From Pedobacter hiemivivus (GTDB taxonomy: Bacteria > Bacteroidota > Bacteroidia > Sphingobacteriales > Sphingobacteriaceae): a DNA stretch of 64,000 bases. A model generated the notes under the pieces. It was not told the origin of the DNA. It was given only the letters and a program-made list of their open reading frames with translations, and did no database searches. Made by a program: the position numbers and the translations under genes. The stretch spans positions 558,001 through 622,000 of the forward strand of contig NZ_SJSM01000002.1 of assembly GCF_004331685.1 (NCBI RefSeq). The letters are read 5' to 3'. The stretch's first letter is position 1, and each line of letters opens with the position of its first letter. This document shows, one piece after another, positions 15,478 through 25,578 of the stretch.

Positions 15478-18400
15478 ATGAATTTAATCCGTTTTGCCCT
15501 TCGCAAACCCATTTCTATCCTTGTACTGGTCGCCGGGCTTTTCTTTTTCGGAATCGGCGCCATTAGGACTATAAAAGTCGATATTCTGCCTAAAATGAAC
15601 CTGCCGGTGATTTACCTGGCGCATCCTTTTGGTGGATATACGCCTAACCAAATGGAATCGTACTTCGCAAAAAACTATGTAAACATTCTCCTTTTCGCCA
15701 ATGGTGTAAAATCCATTGAATCAAAGAATATCCAGGGCTTGACGTTGATGAAGATCAGCTATTATGAGGATACCAATATGGCTCAGGCTGCAGCGGAACT
15801 TAGTGCCCTGGCAAATCGGATGCAGGCGGCATTTCCTCCGGGCTCGCAGCCGCCTTTTATCATTCGTTTCGACGCCTCCTCACTTCCGGTCGGACAGTTG
15901 GTGCTGAGTAGTAAAACAAAGAGTAACAATGAACTGCAGGATCTGGCAAATGTGTATGTGAGGGCTTCCTTTACTTCTGTGCCAGGTTTACTTTCTCCAC
16001 CACCTTTTGGAGGAAGTCCTAGAACAATAGAAATCAATGTTGATCCTGTAACGCTACGCACGCATAATTTAACGCCCGATCAGATTGTTGAAGCGATAAG
16101 GATCAATAACCAGACGGCACCTTCCGGAAATGTTAGAATTGGCGATAAAAACTACATTACGCCAACCAACAATACAATTAAGCAGGTAAAAGATTTTGAA
16201 AAGATCCCTTTGTTTAAAGGAGGCGTGCAAAACCTTTACCTCGGGGATGTGGCGACTGTAAAAGATGGGGCTGATGTGACGGCCGGTTATGCGTTGGTAA
16301 ATGGAAAACGCTCTGTTTATGTGAGTATTGCCAAGGCTGGTGATGCTTCTACCTGGGAGGTTGTACAACAACTGAAGAAAAAACTCCCCGTTATACAAAG
16401 TACCTTGCCTGATGATGTACAGCTTTCGTACGAATTTGATCAGTCGGTGTATGTGATCAATTCAGTAAAAAGCCTGGTTACTGAAGGCGCGATAGGCGCA
16501 GTCCTGACCGGATTGATGGTATTGCTGTTCCTCGGTGATAGAAGGGCTGCATTAATTGTAATCCTGACCATTCCGATCTCTGTAATTTCCTCAGTACTGC
16601 TGTTAAAGTTGTTTGGTCAGACGATTAACCTGATGACCTTAAGCGGTCTTGCGCTGGCTATTGGAATCCTCGTGGATGAAAGTACAGTAACCATAGAAAA
16701 TATACACCAGCACCTGGATATGGGGAAACCCAAGGCCCTGGCGATTTGGGATGCCTGTAAAGAAATTGCGTTGCCGAAATTATTGATCCTGTTGTGTATA
16801 CTTGCTGTTTTTGCTCCGGCATTTGTCATGACGGGTATTCCGGGAGCATTGTTTTTACCTTTAGCGCTGGCTATTGGCTGTGCGATGCTCGTCTCCTTCT
16901 TATTGTCTCAGACTTTTGTACCCATTATGGCCAACTGGCTGATGAAGGCACACACGAAAGTAAAACATCCTGTTGGGATTACTGATGATGAAGCAGAATT
17001 CAATGCTTCAGGGCTGACGCCTGAATCTGAAAAAGATATCATTGTACAAAAGGAAATACTGGTGCGTGAGGATCTGAATAATAATGGGAAGATTGGTGCT
17101 TTTGAAAGGTTCAGAATGAAGTTTGTGGCCATGATCGATAGGCTATTTAATTTCAAAAAGCCTGTTACACTGTTTTATCTCCTTGGAATTTCGGCTATAG
17201 CGATCGTTCTGCTAAATGTTATCGGACAGGATGTTTTTCCAAAGGTAAATTCCAGTCAGTTTCAGATGAGATTAAGGGCTGTAGATGGTACAAGGTTGGA
17301 GAGAACAGAAGATCAGGCAAAGCTAGTGCTTCACGATCTGGAAAAGATGGTCGGAAAAGAACATGTAGCCATTTCTTCAGTCTATATCGGACAGCATCCG
17401 GCACAGTTTTCTGTATCTCCGATCTACCTGTTTACTGCTGGCCCACATGAAGCTGTTTTTCAAATTGCGCTGAAAGATTTCCATACCGATATGGATACTT
17501 TTAAGGATGAGCTGAGAAAGCGGATCAAGAAGCTATTGCCTGATACCAAGGTGTCATTCGAGCCAATTGAGTTGACTGATAAAGTGTTAAGCCAGGGTTC
17601 ACCAACACCTATTGAAATCAGGATTGCCGGAAAGAATAAGAAACTAAACGAGGAATATGCAAATAAGATCATTGCGAAATTAAACAAGGTTGATTATTTC
17701 AGGGATGTTCAGATTGCGCAACCTATTCATTATCCCTCGCTAGATATCAATATTGATAGAGTACGTGCTGCCCAGTTGGGTGTCGATATGACTGATATCT
17801 CCCGATCGCTGATTGCTTCCACGTCATCGTCAAGGTATACGGAAAAGAATACATGGATAGATGAAAAAGCAGGCTTGTCTTATAATGTGCAGGTGCAGGT
17901 TCCACTGGAAAAAATGATGACGGAAAATGATATGGGGGCGATACCCTTATTGAAAAACAATTCCAGACCTGTATTGAGTGATGTGGCGGAAATTATTCCT
18001 TCTGTTACTTATGGGGAAAACGACAATATTGGTGCAATGCCATACCTTTCTGTAACTGCCAATATTGACCATACTGATCTGGGAACTGCCGCAAAACAGG
18101 TAGGTAAGACTATTGAAGGGCTGGGGACCTTACCAAGGGGATTGTTTATTGAGCCTATCGGATTGAGTACAGTATTAACAGAAACAATGACGAGCCTTGA
18201 ATCTGGACTACTGGTTGCTGTAGTGGTGATCTTCCTGATGCTGGCTGCCAATTTCCAGTCGTTCAAAATCTCTTTTGTCATCCTTACTACGGTACCTGCG
18301 GTTGTGCTGGGCTCGTTAATTCTATTGTTGCTGACAGGTTCAACCCTCAATTTACAATCTTATATGGGGATCATCATGTCAGTCGGGGTATCGATTGCCA

Positions 18401-18750
18401 ATGCGGTACTCTTGATTACCAATGCAGAACAGTTGAGGAAACACAATGGTGATGCCGTATTATCTGCCAGGGAAGCAGTTTCTTTGAGGCTACGTCCGAT
18501 CATCATGACCAGTATTGCAATGATTGCCGGTATGTTGCCAATGGCAATTGGCCATGGTGAGGGTGGAGAGCAGGTTTCTCCGTTAGGAAGAGCCGTAATT
18601 GGCGGTTTGTTATTTTCTACATTTACGGTATTGATTATACTGCCGATGATTTTCGCCTGGGTAATGGGCAAATCAACCACGGAATCGGTATCTCTTGACC
18701 CGGAGGACGAAGAAAGCAAACACTATATATCCACTTTACCACATTCATAA
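15478..18750 (+). CDS. RND-family efflux transporter permease (HAE1/AcrB-like)
   Basis: The 1090-residue inner membrane pump has the RND pattern: one N-terminal helix, a large periplasmic loop, helices around 330-500, a second loop, and C-terminal helices around 900-1070. Motif TM4 reads GILVDESTVTIENI, with Asp-Glu where AcrB has Asp-Asp for proton relay. It lies between the TolC gene (12-nt gap) and the adaptor gene (29-nt gap). The cytoplasmic insertion after the first helical block (about residues 500-560) is charged and longer than in AcrB. The substrate (drug, lipid or metal) is not deducible, but the family assignment is firm. Confidence 0.96.
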   Translation: MNLIRFALRKPISILVLVAGLFFFGIGAIRTIKVDILPKMNLPVIYLAHPFGGYTPNQMESYFAKNYVNILLFANGVKSIESKNIQGLTLMKISYYEDTNMAQAAAELSALANRMQAAFPPGSQPPFIIRFDASSLPVGQLVLSSKTKSNNELQDLANVYVRASFTSVPGLLSPPPFGGSPRTIEINVDPVTLRTHNLTPDQIVEAIRINNQTAPSGNVRIGDKNYITPTNNTIKQVKDFEKIPLFKGGVQNLYLGDVATVKDGADVTAGYALVNGKRSVYVSIAKAGDASTWEVVQQLKKKLPVIQSTLPDDVQLSYEFDQSVYVINSVKSLVTEGAIGAVLTGLMVLLFLGDRRAALIVILTIPISVISSVLLLKLFGQTINLMTLSGLALAIGILVDESTVTIENIHQHLDMGKPKALAIWDACKEIALPKLLILLCILAVFAPAFVMTGIPGALFLPLALAIGCAMLVSFLLSQTFVPIMANWLMKAHTKVKHPVGITDDEAEFNASGLTPESEKDIIVQKEILVREDLNNNGKIGAFERFRMKFVAMIDRLFNFKKPVTLFYLLGISAIAIVLLNVIGQDVFPKVNSSQFQMRLRAVDGTRLERTEDQAKLVLHDLEKMVGKEHVAISSVYIGQHPAQFSVSPIYLFTAGPHEAVFQIALKDFHTDMDTFKDELRKRIKKLLPDTKVSFEPIELTDKVLSQGSPTPIEIRIAGKNKKLNEEYANKIIAKLNKVDYFRDVQIAQPIHYPSLDINIDRVRAAQLGVDMTDISRSLIASTSSSRYTEKNTWIDEKAGLSYNVQVQVPLEKMMTENDMGAIPLLKNNSRPVLSDVAEIIPSVTYGENDNIGAMPYLSVTANIDHTDLGTAAKQVGKTIEGLGTLPRGLFIEPIGLSTVLTETMTSLESGLLVAVVVIFLMLAANFQSFKISFVILTTVPAVVLGSLILLLLTGSTLNLQSYMGIIMSVGVSIANAVLLITNAEQLRKHNGDAVLSAREAVSLRLRPIIMTSIAMIAGMLPMAIGHGEGGEQVSPLGRAVIGGLLFSTFTVLIILPMIFAWVMGKSTTESVSLDPEDEESKHYISTLPHS

Positions 18751-18779
18751 AAACACTTGTTCATAAACACATTCAATAA

Positions 18780-19862
18780 ATGAAACCTATATATATAACC
18801 ACAACTATTTTAAGCACAGTTCTTTTTTTATCGAGTTGTGCCGAGAAGCCAAAAGAAAGTGCACCTGTTGAAGAAACTCCGAAAATGGAGACTTTTGAAG
18901 TGAAAAAAGAAAAACTATCTACGGAGCTGACCATGCCTGCTGAATTGGTAGGATTCCAACAGGTAGACTTATATGCAAAGGTGGCCAGCTTTGTGAAAGA
19001 GTTAAAGGTCGATATCGGTGCGCAGGTTAAGAAAGGGCAGTTACTCGTTGTCCTTGATGCACCGGAAACCAGTTCACAGCTGAGTGCTGCCGAGTCCCGT
19101 CTGCATTCCCAGCAATCCGTATATACGGCAAGTAACAGCACTTATAAGAGATTGCTGGAAACCAGTAAAGTAGAGGGGACGGTTTCAACGAATGACCTGG
19201 AGCAGGCAGAGGCAAGAAAGAATGCGGATTTTGCACAGTTGCAGGCCGCGAAAGCAAGTTACAGGGAAGTTCAGACCATGCTTGGATATCTTCAGATCCG
19301 TGCGCCTTTTGATGGAGTAGTTGCGGCGAGAAATGTTAATCTCGGGGCTTATGTAGGGCCTTCAGGAAAAGGTTCGGAACTTCCGTTGTTTACCATTCAG
19401 GAACAGCGGAAATTGCGTTTATCTGTGTCTGTGCCTGAACAATATGCAGGATATTTGAATGTGGGTGATGAAATGCATTTTACGGTGAAGTCTGCATTAG
19501 GACAAACCTTTAGTGCCAAAATCGCCCGTAAATCAGGCGCATTAGATACTAAACTCCGTTCAGAAAGGGTGGAGATGGATGTGATCAATACAGGTAACGA
19601 ATTATTGTCAGGCATGGTTGCTGAAGTCGTATTGCCACTTCATGCGAAAGATAGTACTTATGTGGTGCCTAAGTCGGCGGTGGTGACTTCAAGCGAAGGC
19701 GTTTTTGTGATTGCTGTAGAAAATAACAGGACAGTAAGAACAAAAGTGCAGAAAGGAAGAGAGTTTAAGGATAAAATTGAAATACTTGGTCCTTTAACAG
19801 CGAAATCTGTATTGGTAAAGTCGGCATCTGAAGAAATTAAGGACGGTACTGAGCCAAAATAA
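18780..19862 (+). CDS. RND efflux periplasmic adaptor lipoprotein (MFP)
   Basis: The 360-residue protein has a lipobox (VLFLSSCAEK, Cys20), so it is anchored to the inner membrane by lipid. The biotinyl-lipoyl halves are VDIGAQVKKGQLLVVLDAPE and YLQIRAPFDGVVAARNVNLGAYVG. Between them is a short coiled hairpin (about 80-160), followed by a beta-barrel domain. It closes the TolC-RND-MFP operon and bridges the pump and the outer membrane channel. Confidence 0.96.
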   Translation: MKPIYITTTILSTVLFLSSCAEKPKESAPVEETPKMETFEVKKEKLSTELTMPAELVGFQQVDLYAKVASFVKELKVDIGAQVKKGQLLVVLDAPETSSQLSAAESRLHSQQSVYTASNSTYKRLLETSKVEGTVSTNDLEQAEARKNADFAQLQAAKASYREVQTMLGYLQIRAPFDGVVAARNVNLGAYVGPSGKGSELPLFTIQEQRKLRLSVSVPEQYAGYLNVGDEMHFTVKSALGQTFSAKIARKSGALDTKLRSERVEMDVINTGNELLSGMVAEVVLPLHAKDSTYVVPKSAVVTSSEGVFVIAVENNRTVRTKVQKGREFKDKIEILGPLTAKSVLVKSASEEIKDGTEPK

Positions 19863-19924
19863 TGGAGAAATTAGCTGCCGGATCTGATTTACAAGTTTAT
19901 GATAAAAATACAGGGCGGCTTTAT

Positions 19925-19932
19925 TACCTTTG
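19925..19932 (+). promoter_or_regulatory. Candidate -7 element of ccmC
   Basis: TACCTTTG is an exact TAnnTTTG match 19 nt before the ccmC ATG. No clear -33 TTTG is seen at 19-21 nt spacing. Confidence 0.45.
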
Positions 19933-19951
19933 TCCGAACTAAACGTATATA

Positions 19952-20611
19952 ATGTATAAGAATTGGTGGAAAATATTAGGCGCATTGTTGGTGACTTACT
20001 CAACAATCGCGGGATTTTTATCTAGCGTACCCGAGCTGCCTATTTTGTATGAAAGTATAAGAAACCTTTATTTCCACGTACCAATGTGGTTTGGAATGAT
20101 CGTATTATTTAGTGTATCTGTTTACCATAGCATTAAATATTTAAGCACTAACAACCAGGATCATGACCTTAAAGCTGTCGAAAGCATTAATGTTGGTGTA
20201 ATTTACGGTATCCTTGGGATTATAACTGGTGCTATATGGGCCAAGTTTACCTGGGGACAAGCCTGGAGCTTTGATGTGAAACAAAACTTTGCGGCAATAG
20301 CCCTGCTCTTGTACTTCGCTTATCTGGTATTGCGCAACGCAATTGATGAAGAACAAAAGCGAGCTAAAATATCTGCTATTTATAACATATTTGCCTTTCC
20401 AATGATGGTGGTCTTACTTTTTGTGCTGCCACGTTTATCAGATTCTTTACATCCTGGAAATGGAGGCAATCCAGGTTTCAATTCTTACGATTTAGATAGC
20501 CGTATGCGCGCCGTATTTTATCCTGCCTGTCTGGGTTGGATATTGATCGGATATTGGATCTATACCATTTTATACAGAGTTCGCTCATTAGAAAAAAACA
20601 ACACCCTATAG
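19952..20611 (+). CDS. ccmC: Cytochrome c maturation heme-handling protein CcmC
   Basis: The 219-residue protein has about six transmembrane helices. It contains the tryptophan-rich periplasmic WWD-type motif TWGQAWSFD (residues 100-108) and conserved His42 (FHVPMW) and His167 (LHPGN), which bind heme in CcmC. It presents heme at the outer face of the inner membrane for transfer to CcmE. The ccmD-like gene follows 2 nt after its stop codon, while ccmE and ccmF follow after the glutamate dehydrogenase gene. Homologous ABC subunits CcmA/CcmB are not in the window. Confidence 0.93.
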   Translation: MYKNWWKILGALLVTYSTIAGFLSSVPELPILYESIRNLYFHVPMWFGMIVLFSVSVYHSIKYLSTNNQDHDLKAVESINVGVIYGILGIITGAIWAKFTWGQAWSFDVKQNFAAIALLLYFAYLVLRNAIDEEQKRAKISAIYNIFAFPMMVVLLFVLPRLSDSLHPGNGGNPGFNSYDLDSRMRAVFYPACLGWILIGYWIYTILYRVRSLEKNNTL

Positions 20612-20613
20612 TC

Positions 20614-20832
20614 ATGAAGAAAATTTCAGTTACCTTTTTAATGTTGATGTTTGCAATGCAATTATTTGCACAAAATGGAGATTCATCAATTACTGAAAGC
20701 GTATATGCTTCAGGTAAAATATATGTTGTTGTTGCTTGTGTGCTCTTAATTTTGTTCGGCTTACTTTTTTTTCTATTCACGATCGAAAAAAGATTAAAAA
20801 AATTAGAACAAAAATCTTCTTCCAAAAACTAA
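20614..20832 (+). CDS. ccmD: CcmD-like small membrane protein
   Basis: I choose the ATG at 20614, giving 72 residues. A longer in-frame ORF from 20536 would overlap ccmC by 76 nt and lacks a signal-like start. The protein begins with a signal-like stretch (MKKISVTFLMLMFAMQLFAQ), has one transmembrane helix (about 38-60) and ends in a charged Lys-rich tail. In the Ccm pathway CcmD stabilises the CcmC-CcmE complex. Size, position 2 nt after ccmC and topology support the call. Sequence identity within the CcmD family is low in general. Confidence 0.75.
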   Translation: MKKISVTFLMLMFAMQLFAQNGDSSITESVYASGKIYVVVACVLLILFGLLFFLFTIEKRLKKLEQKSSSKN

Positions 20833-20904
20833 TTTTAAATCGTTTAAACGCTGTTTTTGCCTATAATTTGACGTGGTGTGTCCCATACACTAAGTTATTA
20901 TTCA

Positions 20905-20937
20905 TTTGTATTAATCGCTTTTTTTAGTGCAATTTTG
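20905..20937 (+). promoter_or_regulatory. Candidate promoter of the glutamate dehydrogenase gene
   Basis: TTTG (20905-20908), a 21-nt spacer and CAATTTTG (20930-20937, one mismatch to TAnnTTTG) precede the ATG at 20982 by 44 nt. Confidence 0.55.
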
Positions 20938-20981
20938 CATTACTAACTGAGAACTTATTTCAAATTCATAAAAAACAAATA

Positions 20982-22403
20982 ATGGCTAATACAGCAAATG
21001 AGACAAATTTCTTTGCAGATGTCTGCAAGAATTTTGACAGTGCCGCGCAATTTACCGCCCATCCGGAAGGTTTATTAACTCAAATTAAAGCTTGTAACAG
21101 TGTGTACCGTTTCCAGTTCCCTATTCGTAGAGGTAATGGTTTCGAGGTTATTGATGCCTGGCGTGTAGAGCACTCCCAGCATATGAACCCAACAAAGGGC
21201 GGTATCCGTTACAGCGATATGGTAAATGAGGATGAGGTAATGGCACTTGCAGCACTAATGACTTACAAGTGTGCGATTGTAAATGTACCATTTGGGGGTG
21301 CAAAGGGGGGAATCTGTATAAATCCTAAGAATTATACGATCGGTGAGTTGGAGAATATTACCCGCCGTTATACTACAGAATTAATTAAAAAGAATTTCAT
21401 TGGTCCTGGTATCGATGTTCCTGCTCCTGATTATGGAACTGGTGAACGTGAGATGAGCTGGATTGCCGATACTTATATGACCATGAATCCAGGTCAGTTG
21501 GATGCTTTGGGTTGTGTTACTGGTAAGCCAATCGCATTACACGGTATACGCGGACGTAAGGAAGCTACCGGTCGTGGTGTGGCTTATGCAGTTAGAGAAT
21601 GCGTAACTGTAGCTGAAGATATGGCGAAAATTGGTCTTAAGGCTGGTTTGGGCGACAAGCGCGTAATTGTACAAGGTTTAGGTAATGTGGGCTACCATGC
21701 TGCTAAGTTCTTGGCAGAGTTTGGTGCAACTATCGTAGGTCTTTGCGAGTTTGAAGGTGCGATTTACAATGCAAATGGTTTAAATATCGATGAGGTATTT
21801 GCTCACCGTAAGTTAACAGGATCTATTTTAGGTTTCCCTGGAGCAACTGAGTTTAAAAACTCTATGGAAGGTTTAGAGCAACCATGCGATATTCTAGTTC
21901 CAGCTGCACTTGAAAACCAAATCACAGTAGAGAACATCAGAAACATCAAAGCAAAAATTATTGCTGAAGGTGCTAACGGTCCATGTACACCAGAAGCTGA
22001 AGAAATCTTTACTGAAATGGGCGGTATCATCATCCCTGATATGTATTGTAACGCTGGTGGTGTTACAGTTTCTTATTTTGAGTGGTTGAAAAACCTTTCT
22101 CACGTAGCCTTTGGTCGTATGGAAAATCGTTATGCTGAAAACTCTAATGCTAACCTGATCAATACTTTGGAAAGCCTTACTGGTAAAAAAATTCCTGCAG
22201 AAAACCGTTTAATGATCGTTAAAGGTGCTTCTGAATTGGAATTGGTTAACTCTGGTTTGGAAGATACCATGATTCATTCGTACCATGAAATCAGAGAAAC
22301 TTTAATGCACAAACCAGCGATTAAAACATTGAGAACTGCTGCTTTTGTGGGCTCAATCGATAAGATTGCTGTTTCTTATATGAACCTTGGTGTTTGGCCA
22401 TAA
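20982..22403 (+). CDS. gdhA: Glu/Leu/Phe/Val-family dehydrogenase, probably glutamate dehydrogenase
   Basis: The 473-residue protein has the substrate domain with PTKGGIRYS (Lys72), [18 protein letters not shown] (Lys96 and catalytic Lys108), and the Rossmann domain with [11 protein letters not shown] near residue 230. It interconverts glutamate and 2-oxoglutarate plus ammonia, the link between nitrogen assimilation and the TCA cycle. The coenzyme cannot be fixed with confidence from the sequence alone. It is bounded by its own promoter-like element and a strong terminator, so it is an independent unit between ccmCD and ccmEF. A branched-chain or other substrate is possible but less likely. 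Confidence 0.9.
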   Translation: MANTANETNFFADVCKNFDSAAQFTAHPEGLLTQIKACNSVYRFQFPIRRGNGFEVIDAWRVEHSQHMNPTKGGIRYSDMVNEDEVMALAALMTYKCAIVNVPFGGAKGGICINPKNYTIGELENITRRYTTELIKKNFIGPGIDVPAPDYGTGEREMSWIADTYMTMNPGQLDALGCVTGKPIALHGIRGRKEATGRGVAYAVRECVTVAEDMAKIGLKAGLGDKRVIVQGLGNVGYHAAKFLAEFGATIVGLCEFEGAIYNANGLNIDEVFAHRKLTGSILGFPGATEFKNSMEGLEQPCDILVPAALENQITVENIRNIKAKIIAEGANGPCTPEAEEIFTEMGGIIIPDMYCNAGGVTVSYFEWLKNLSHVAFGRMENRYAENSNANLINTLESLTGKKIPAENRLMIVKGASELELVNSGLEDTMIHSYHEIRETLMHKPAIKTLRTAAFVGSIDKIAVSYMNLGVWP

Positions 22404-22424
22404 GGTTGATTTATAATTGATTTG

Positions 22425-22459
22425 ATCCGCGACAATTTAACGTGTCGCGGATTTTTTTT
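22425..22459 (+). terminator. Rho-independent terminator after gdhA
   Basis: A perfect 10-bp stem, ATCCGCGACA (22425-22434) with TGTCGCGGAT (22443-22452), is followed by seven T. Confidence 0.95.
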
Positions 22460-22541
22460 GCGCATTTGTCAGAGAACTATCAATAAACAGTCATCAAAGC
22501 GTTTTGAATACCCACAGCGGTCTTTGGGTACTTATATTTTT

Positions 22542-22549
22542 TATCTTTG
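22542..22549 (+). promoter_or_regulatory. Candidate -7 element of ccmE-ccmF
   Basis: TATCTTTG matches TAnnTTTG 30 nt before the ccmE ATG. A TTTG lies 15 nt further upstream, shorter than the usual spacing. Confidence 0.45.
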
Positions 22550-22579
22550 TGAAGTTTCCTTTAAAAATTTGTTACATCC

Positions 22580-23032
22580 ATGAGAAAAAGTGCAATTATT
22601 GGTTTAATAACGATAGCATTATGTGTAGGTTTTTTAGTAAGCCTTAATGCGGATACAAACACCTATTCTACCTTTAGTGAAGCTGCAAAAGATCCAAAAG
22701 AATTCCATGTAATGGGCTATTGGGAGAAAGAAAAAGGCATGCACTATGATGCACTGAAGGATGCAAATCGCTTTGAATTTTTCATGAAAGACGAAAAAGG
22801 TAAAGTGAATAAAGTAGTATACGCAGGAACGAAACCTCAGGATTTTGAACGCTCAGAAAAATTAGTACTGATCGGAAAAATGAATGACGATACTTTTTAC
22901 GCCTCTAAGATACTGATGAAATGCCCATCTAAATACAACAACGACCTTGTAGAGGTTAAGCAAGATGGTACGGTACAAAATCAGGATGGTACTGAAATAA
23001 AGCAGGACGGTAAAGTAGAAAAATACAATTAA
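22580..23032 (+). CDS. ccmE: Heme chaperone CcmE, CxxxY variant
   Basis: The 150-residue protein has an N-terminal membrane anchor (about 5-21) and an OB-fold domain in which TFYASKILMKCPSKYN takes the place of the heme-binding segment. Classical CcmE binds heme through the His of an HxxxY motif. Here the position is Cys115 with Tyr119, giving a C-x-x-x-Y arrangement like that described for some sulfate reducers and archaea. The C-terminus has two near-repeats of KQDGTVQNQDGTEIKQDG. The gene is 5 nt upstream of ccmF, consistent with handing heme to the heme lyase. Confidence 0.88.
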   Translation: MRKSAIIGLITIALCVGFLVSLNADTNTYSTFSEAAKDPKEFHVMGYWEKEKGMHYDALKDANRFEFFMKDEKGKVNKVVYAGTKPQDFERSEKLVLIGKMNDDTFYASKILMKCPSKYNNDLVEVKQDGTVQNQDGTEIKQDGKVEKYN

Positions 23033-23037
23033 TTTTA

Positions 23038-25506
23038 ATGGATATACAATTTATTGGAGAGAACCTCCTTCCCGGTAAGATCGGCCAATTTTTTATTGTT
23101 TTGGCATTTGCCGCTTCTTTACTCTCAACTATAGCTTATTTCTTTGCTACACGAAATAAAGAGATCGGAGATCATTCATGGACACGTTTAGGTCGTATAT
23201 CATTCTTCATCAACTGGGCCAGTATCATAGGTATCGGCGCAACCTTGTTTTTCCTTATATTAAATCACTATAACGAGTATTATTACGTTTACAATCACTC
23301 CTCTAAAGAACTTCCGGTATATTATATAGTATCTGCTTTTTGGGAAGGGCAGGAGGGTAGTTTCTGGCTATGGGCATTCTGGCAAGCTTTGCTTGGCGGA
23401 GTACTGATCTGGAAAGCTAAATCCTGGGAAAATGGGGTGATGACGGTCGTAGCTTTCTCACAAGTGTTTTTAACTTCGATGCTCTTAGGCGTACAGATTT
23501 TCGGCGAGCGTATTGGTAGCTCTCCATTTATTCTGCTTAGAGATGCAATGGACCTAAAAGCAATGGTGCCGATATTCTCCGACCCTGAAAACTATAAAAA
23601 CTACCTTAAATTTATTACTGATGGAAAAGGATTAAATCCGCTTCTTCAGAATTACTGGATGGTGATACATCCACCAACCTTGTTCCTTGGTTTTGCCAGT
23701 ATGATTGTCCCTTTTGCTTATGCAATTACAGGATTATGGCAAAAACGATATAAAGAATGGGTTAAACCTGCTATGCCTTGGGCGCTATTTGCCGTGATGA
23801 TATTGGGAACAGGGATTATCATGGGCTCTTTCTGGGCATATGAAGCCTTAAACTTTGGTGGTTTCTGGGCTTGGGATCCAGTAGAAAATGCTTCTATCAT
23901 TCCATGGTTAACCTTAATTGCTGGTGTACACGTAATGATTGCATTTAAGAATACAGGTCATGCCTTCTTTACCGCAATTGTATTGATCTTCATTAGTTTT
24001 GTATTGGTGCTTTACGCATCTTTCTTAACCAGAAGTGGTGTATTGGGTGAAACATCTGTGCATTCATTTACAGACTTGGGTATGTTCTGGCACCTTATCT
24101 TATATAATGTGGTATTCTTGGCCATTCCTACTGGATTGTTGATTTGCAGATGGAAAGAATTGCCAATTACCAATAAAGACGAAGAAACTTATTCAAGAGA
24201 ATTTTGGATGTTTATTGGCGCATTGGTAATTACAGTAGCTTGTATCCAGGTTATATTTTCTACTTCTGTTCCGGTATTTAACCAGGCTTTTGGAACCAAG
24301 TTTGCACCACCAATTGATGCCATAAAATATTATAACCAATGGCAGGCTCCTTTTGCTATTTTGGTTACCATTATATCCGGCTTCGCACAGTTCATGAAAT
24401 ACAAAAGAACGGATCCGCGTAAGTTTTACAGCAGCCTGATTTCCGCTTTGGTATTTTCTATTGTCATCACAACGGGGTTTGTATTCATCACTGATGTTTA
24501 CCATAACCTGATGTACATTCTGTTGACCTTTAGCTGCATCTTCGCTATTTTATCGAACGCAAGGATATTAGGACAAGCCTTGGGCGGAAAACGTAAATTA
24601 GTAGGTGCTGCAGTAGCACATATCGGTTTTGCTTTATTACTTTTAGGAGCGCTAGTGGCTGCGGCTACAAACAAACCGATCTCACTTAACGTATCTAACT
24701 TTATTCCGGTAAAAGATTTTGAGAAGGTTGAAAAGCCAGGTCAGAATATCGTGTTGTATAAAAATGAGCCTAAAAAGATGGGTAAGTATACGGTAACTTA
24801 TACCAGTGATACTACAGTTGCTCCTAATACTTTTTACAAGCTGAATTTTAAAGTTATTGATGAGAAAACAGGCGAGGTAAAAGAGGATTTCGAGTTGAAT
24901 CCGCATGTACAGGTGAACGAAAAGATGGGCTTAATTGCTTCTCCTGATACCAAGCATTACCTTACGTATGATATTTATACGCACATCACCAGTGCTCCTG
25001 AGAAAAAAGAAGATCATGATCACAATCATGAAGGACATTCTGAGGAGGAGAACTATAAAGCACCAAGAATCGTAAATGTGGCTGAAGGTGATACTTTACA
25101 TACAAGCAGCGGTATCATAACGGTTAAAGCTTTAAACAACCAGCCTAAGGCAAAGAGTTTAGTGCTAGCCCCGGGCGATCTTGCTGTAGGTTTGCCGCTG
25201 GAAATTGACTTGAATGGTAAGATTTACAAGGCTGAACCTATATTCATGATCAAGGGAAATAATACTTTCGATTTTGCACGTAACATTGATGATCTGGGCT
25301 TAAGAGTTCGCTTTACCAAAGTATTGCCTGAGCAAAAGAAAGTTGAACTACAGGTTTATGAAAAACCGCAACAGGCGAAAGACTGGGTTGTATTTAAATC
25401 AATCGAGTTCCCTTACATTAATCTTTATTGGGTAGGTACTATTGTAATGGTTATTGGTTTTCTTATTTCTATATTTAGAAGACAAAAAGAAGCAAAAACC
25501 GTTTAG
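23038..25506 (+). CDS. ccmF: Heme lyase CcmF (CcsA/CcmF family)
   Basis: This 822-residue polytopic membrane protein has the conserved GGFWAWDPVENAS (WWD domain, about 273-285). Helices spread over residues 15-540, then a large periplasmic domain and a final helix (about 795-815). CcmF joins heme from holo-CcmE to apocytochrome c. A His-rich charged patch (DHDHNHEGHSEE, about 658-670) lies in the periplasmic domain. It starts 5 nt after ccmE. In Bacteroidota this protein may combine roles split elsewhere, as no CcmG or CcmH is seen nearby. Confidence 0.95.
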   Translation: MDIQFIGENLLPGKIGQFFIVLAFAASLLSTIAYFFATRNKEIGDHSWTRLGRISFFINWASIIGIGATLFFLILNHYNEYYYVYNHSSKELPVYYIVSAFWEGQEGSFWLWAFWQALLGGVLIWKAKSWENGVMTVVAFSQVFLTSMLLGVQIFGERIGSSPFILLRDAMDLKAMVPIFSDPENYKNYLKFITDGKGLNPLLQNYWMVIHPPTLFLGFASMIVPFAYAITGLWQKRYKEWVKPAMPWALFAVMILGTGIIMGSFWAYEALNFGGFWAWDPVENASIIPWLTLIAGVHVMIAFKNTGHAFFTAIVLIFISFVLVLYASFLTRSGVLGETSVHSFTDLGMFWHLILYNVVFLAIPTGLLICRWKELPITNKDEETYSREFWMFIGALVITVACIQVIFSTSVPVFNQAFGTKFAPPIDAIKYYNQWQAPFAILVTIISGFAQFMKYKRTDPRKFYSSLISALVFSIVITTGFVFITDVYHNLMYILLTFSCIFAILSNARILGQALGGKRKLVGAAVAHIGFALLLLGALVAAATNKPISLNVSNFIPVKDFEKVEKPGQNIVLYKNEPKKMGKYTVTYTSDTTVAPNTFYKLNFKVIDEKTGEVKEDFELNPHVQVNEKMGLIASPDTKHYLTYDIYTHITSAPEKKEDHDHNHEGHSEEENYKAPRIVNVAEGDTLHTSSGIITVKALNNQPKAKSLVLAPGDLAVGLPLEIDLNGKIYKAEPIFMIKGNNTFDFARNIDDLGLRVRFTKVLPEQKKVELQVYEKPQQAKDWVVFKSIEFPYINLYWVGTIVMVIGFLISIFRRQKEAKTV

Positions 25507-25578
25507 TAAAACTATGATATACTTAGAATTACTAGGCTAAGGCTTGCTTTATAACCGTTAACGATTAATGATGTCCCT

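Noticed and set aside
20536..20613. Longer start for the CcmD-like protein
   Set aside because: It would overlap ccmC by 76 nt and adds residues without a signal-peptide character.
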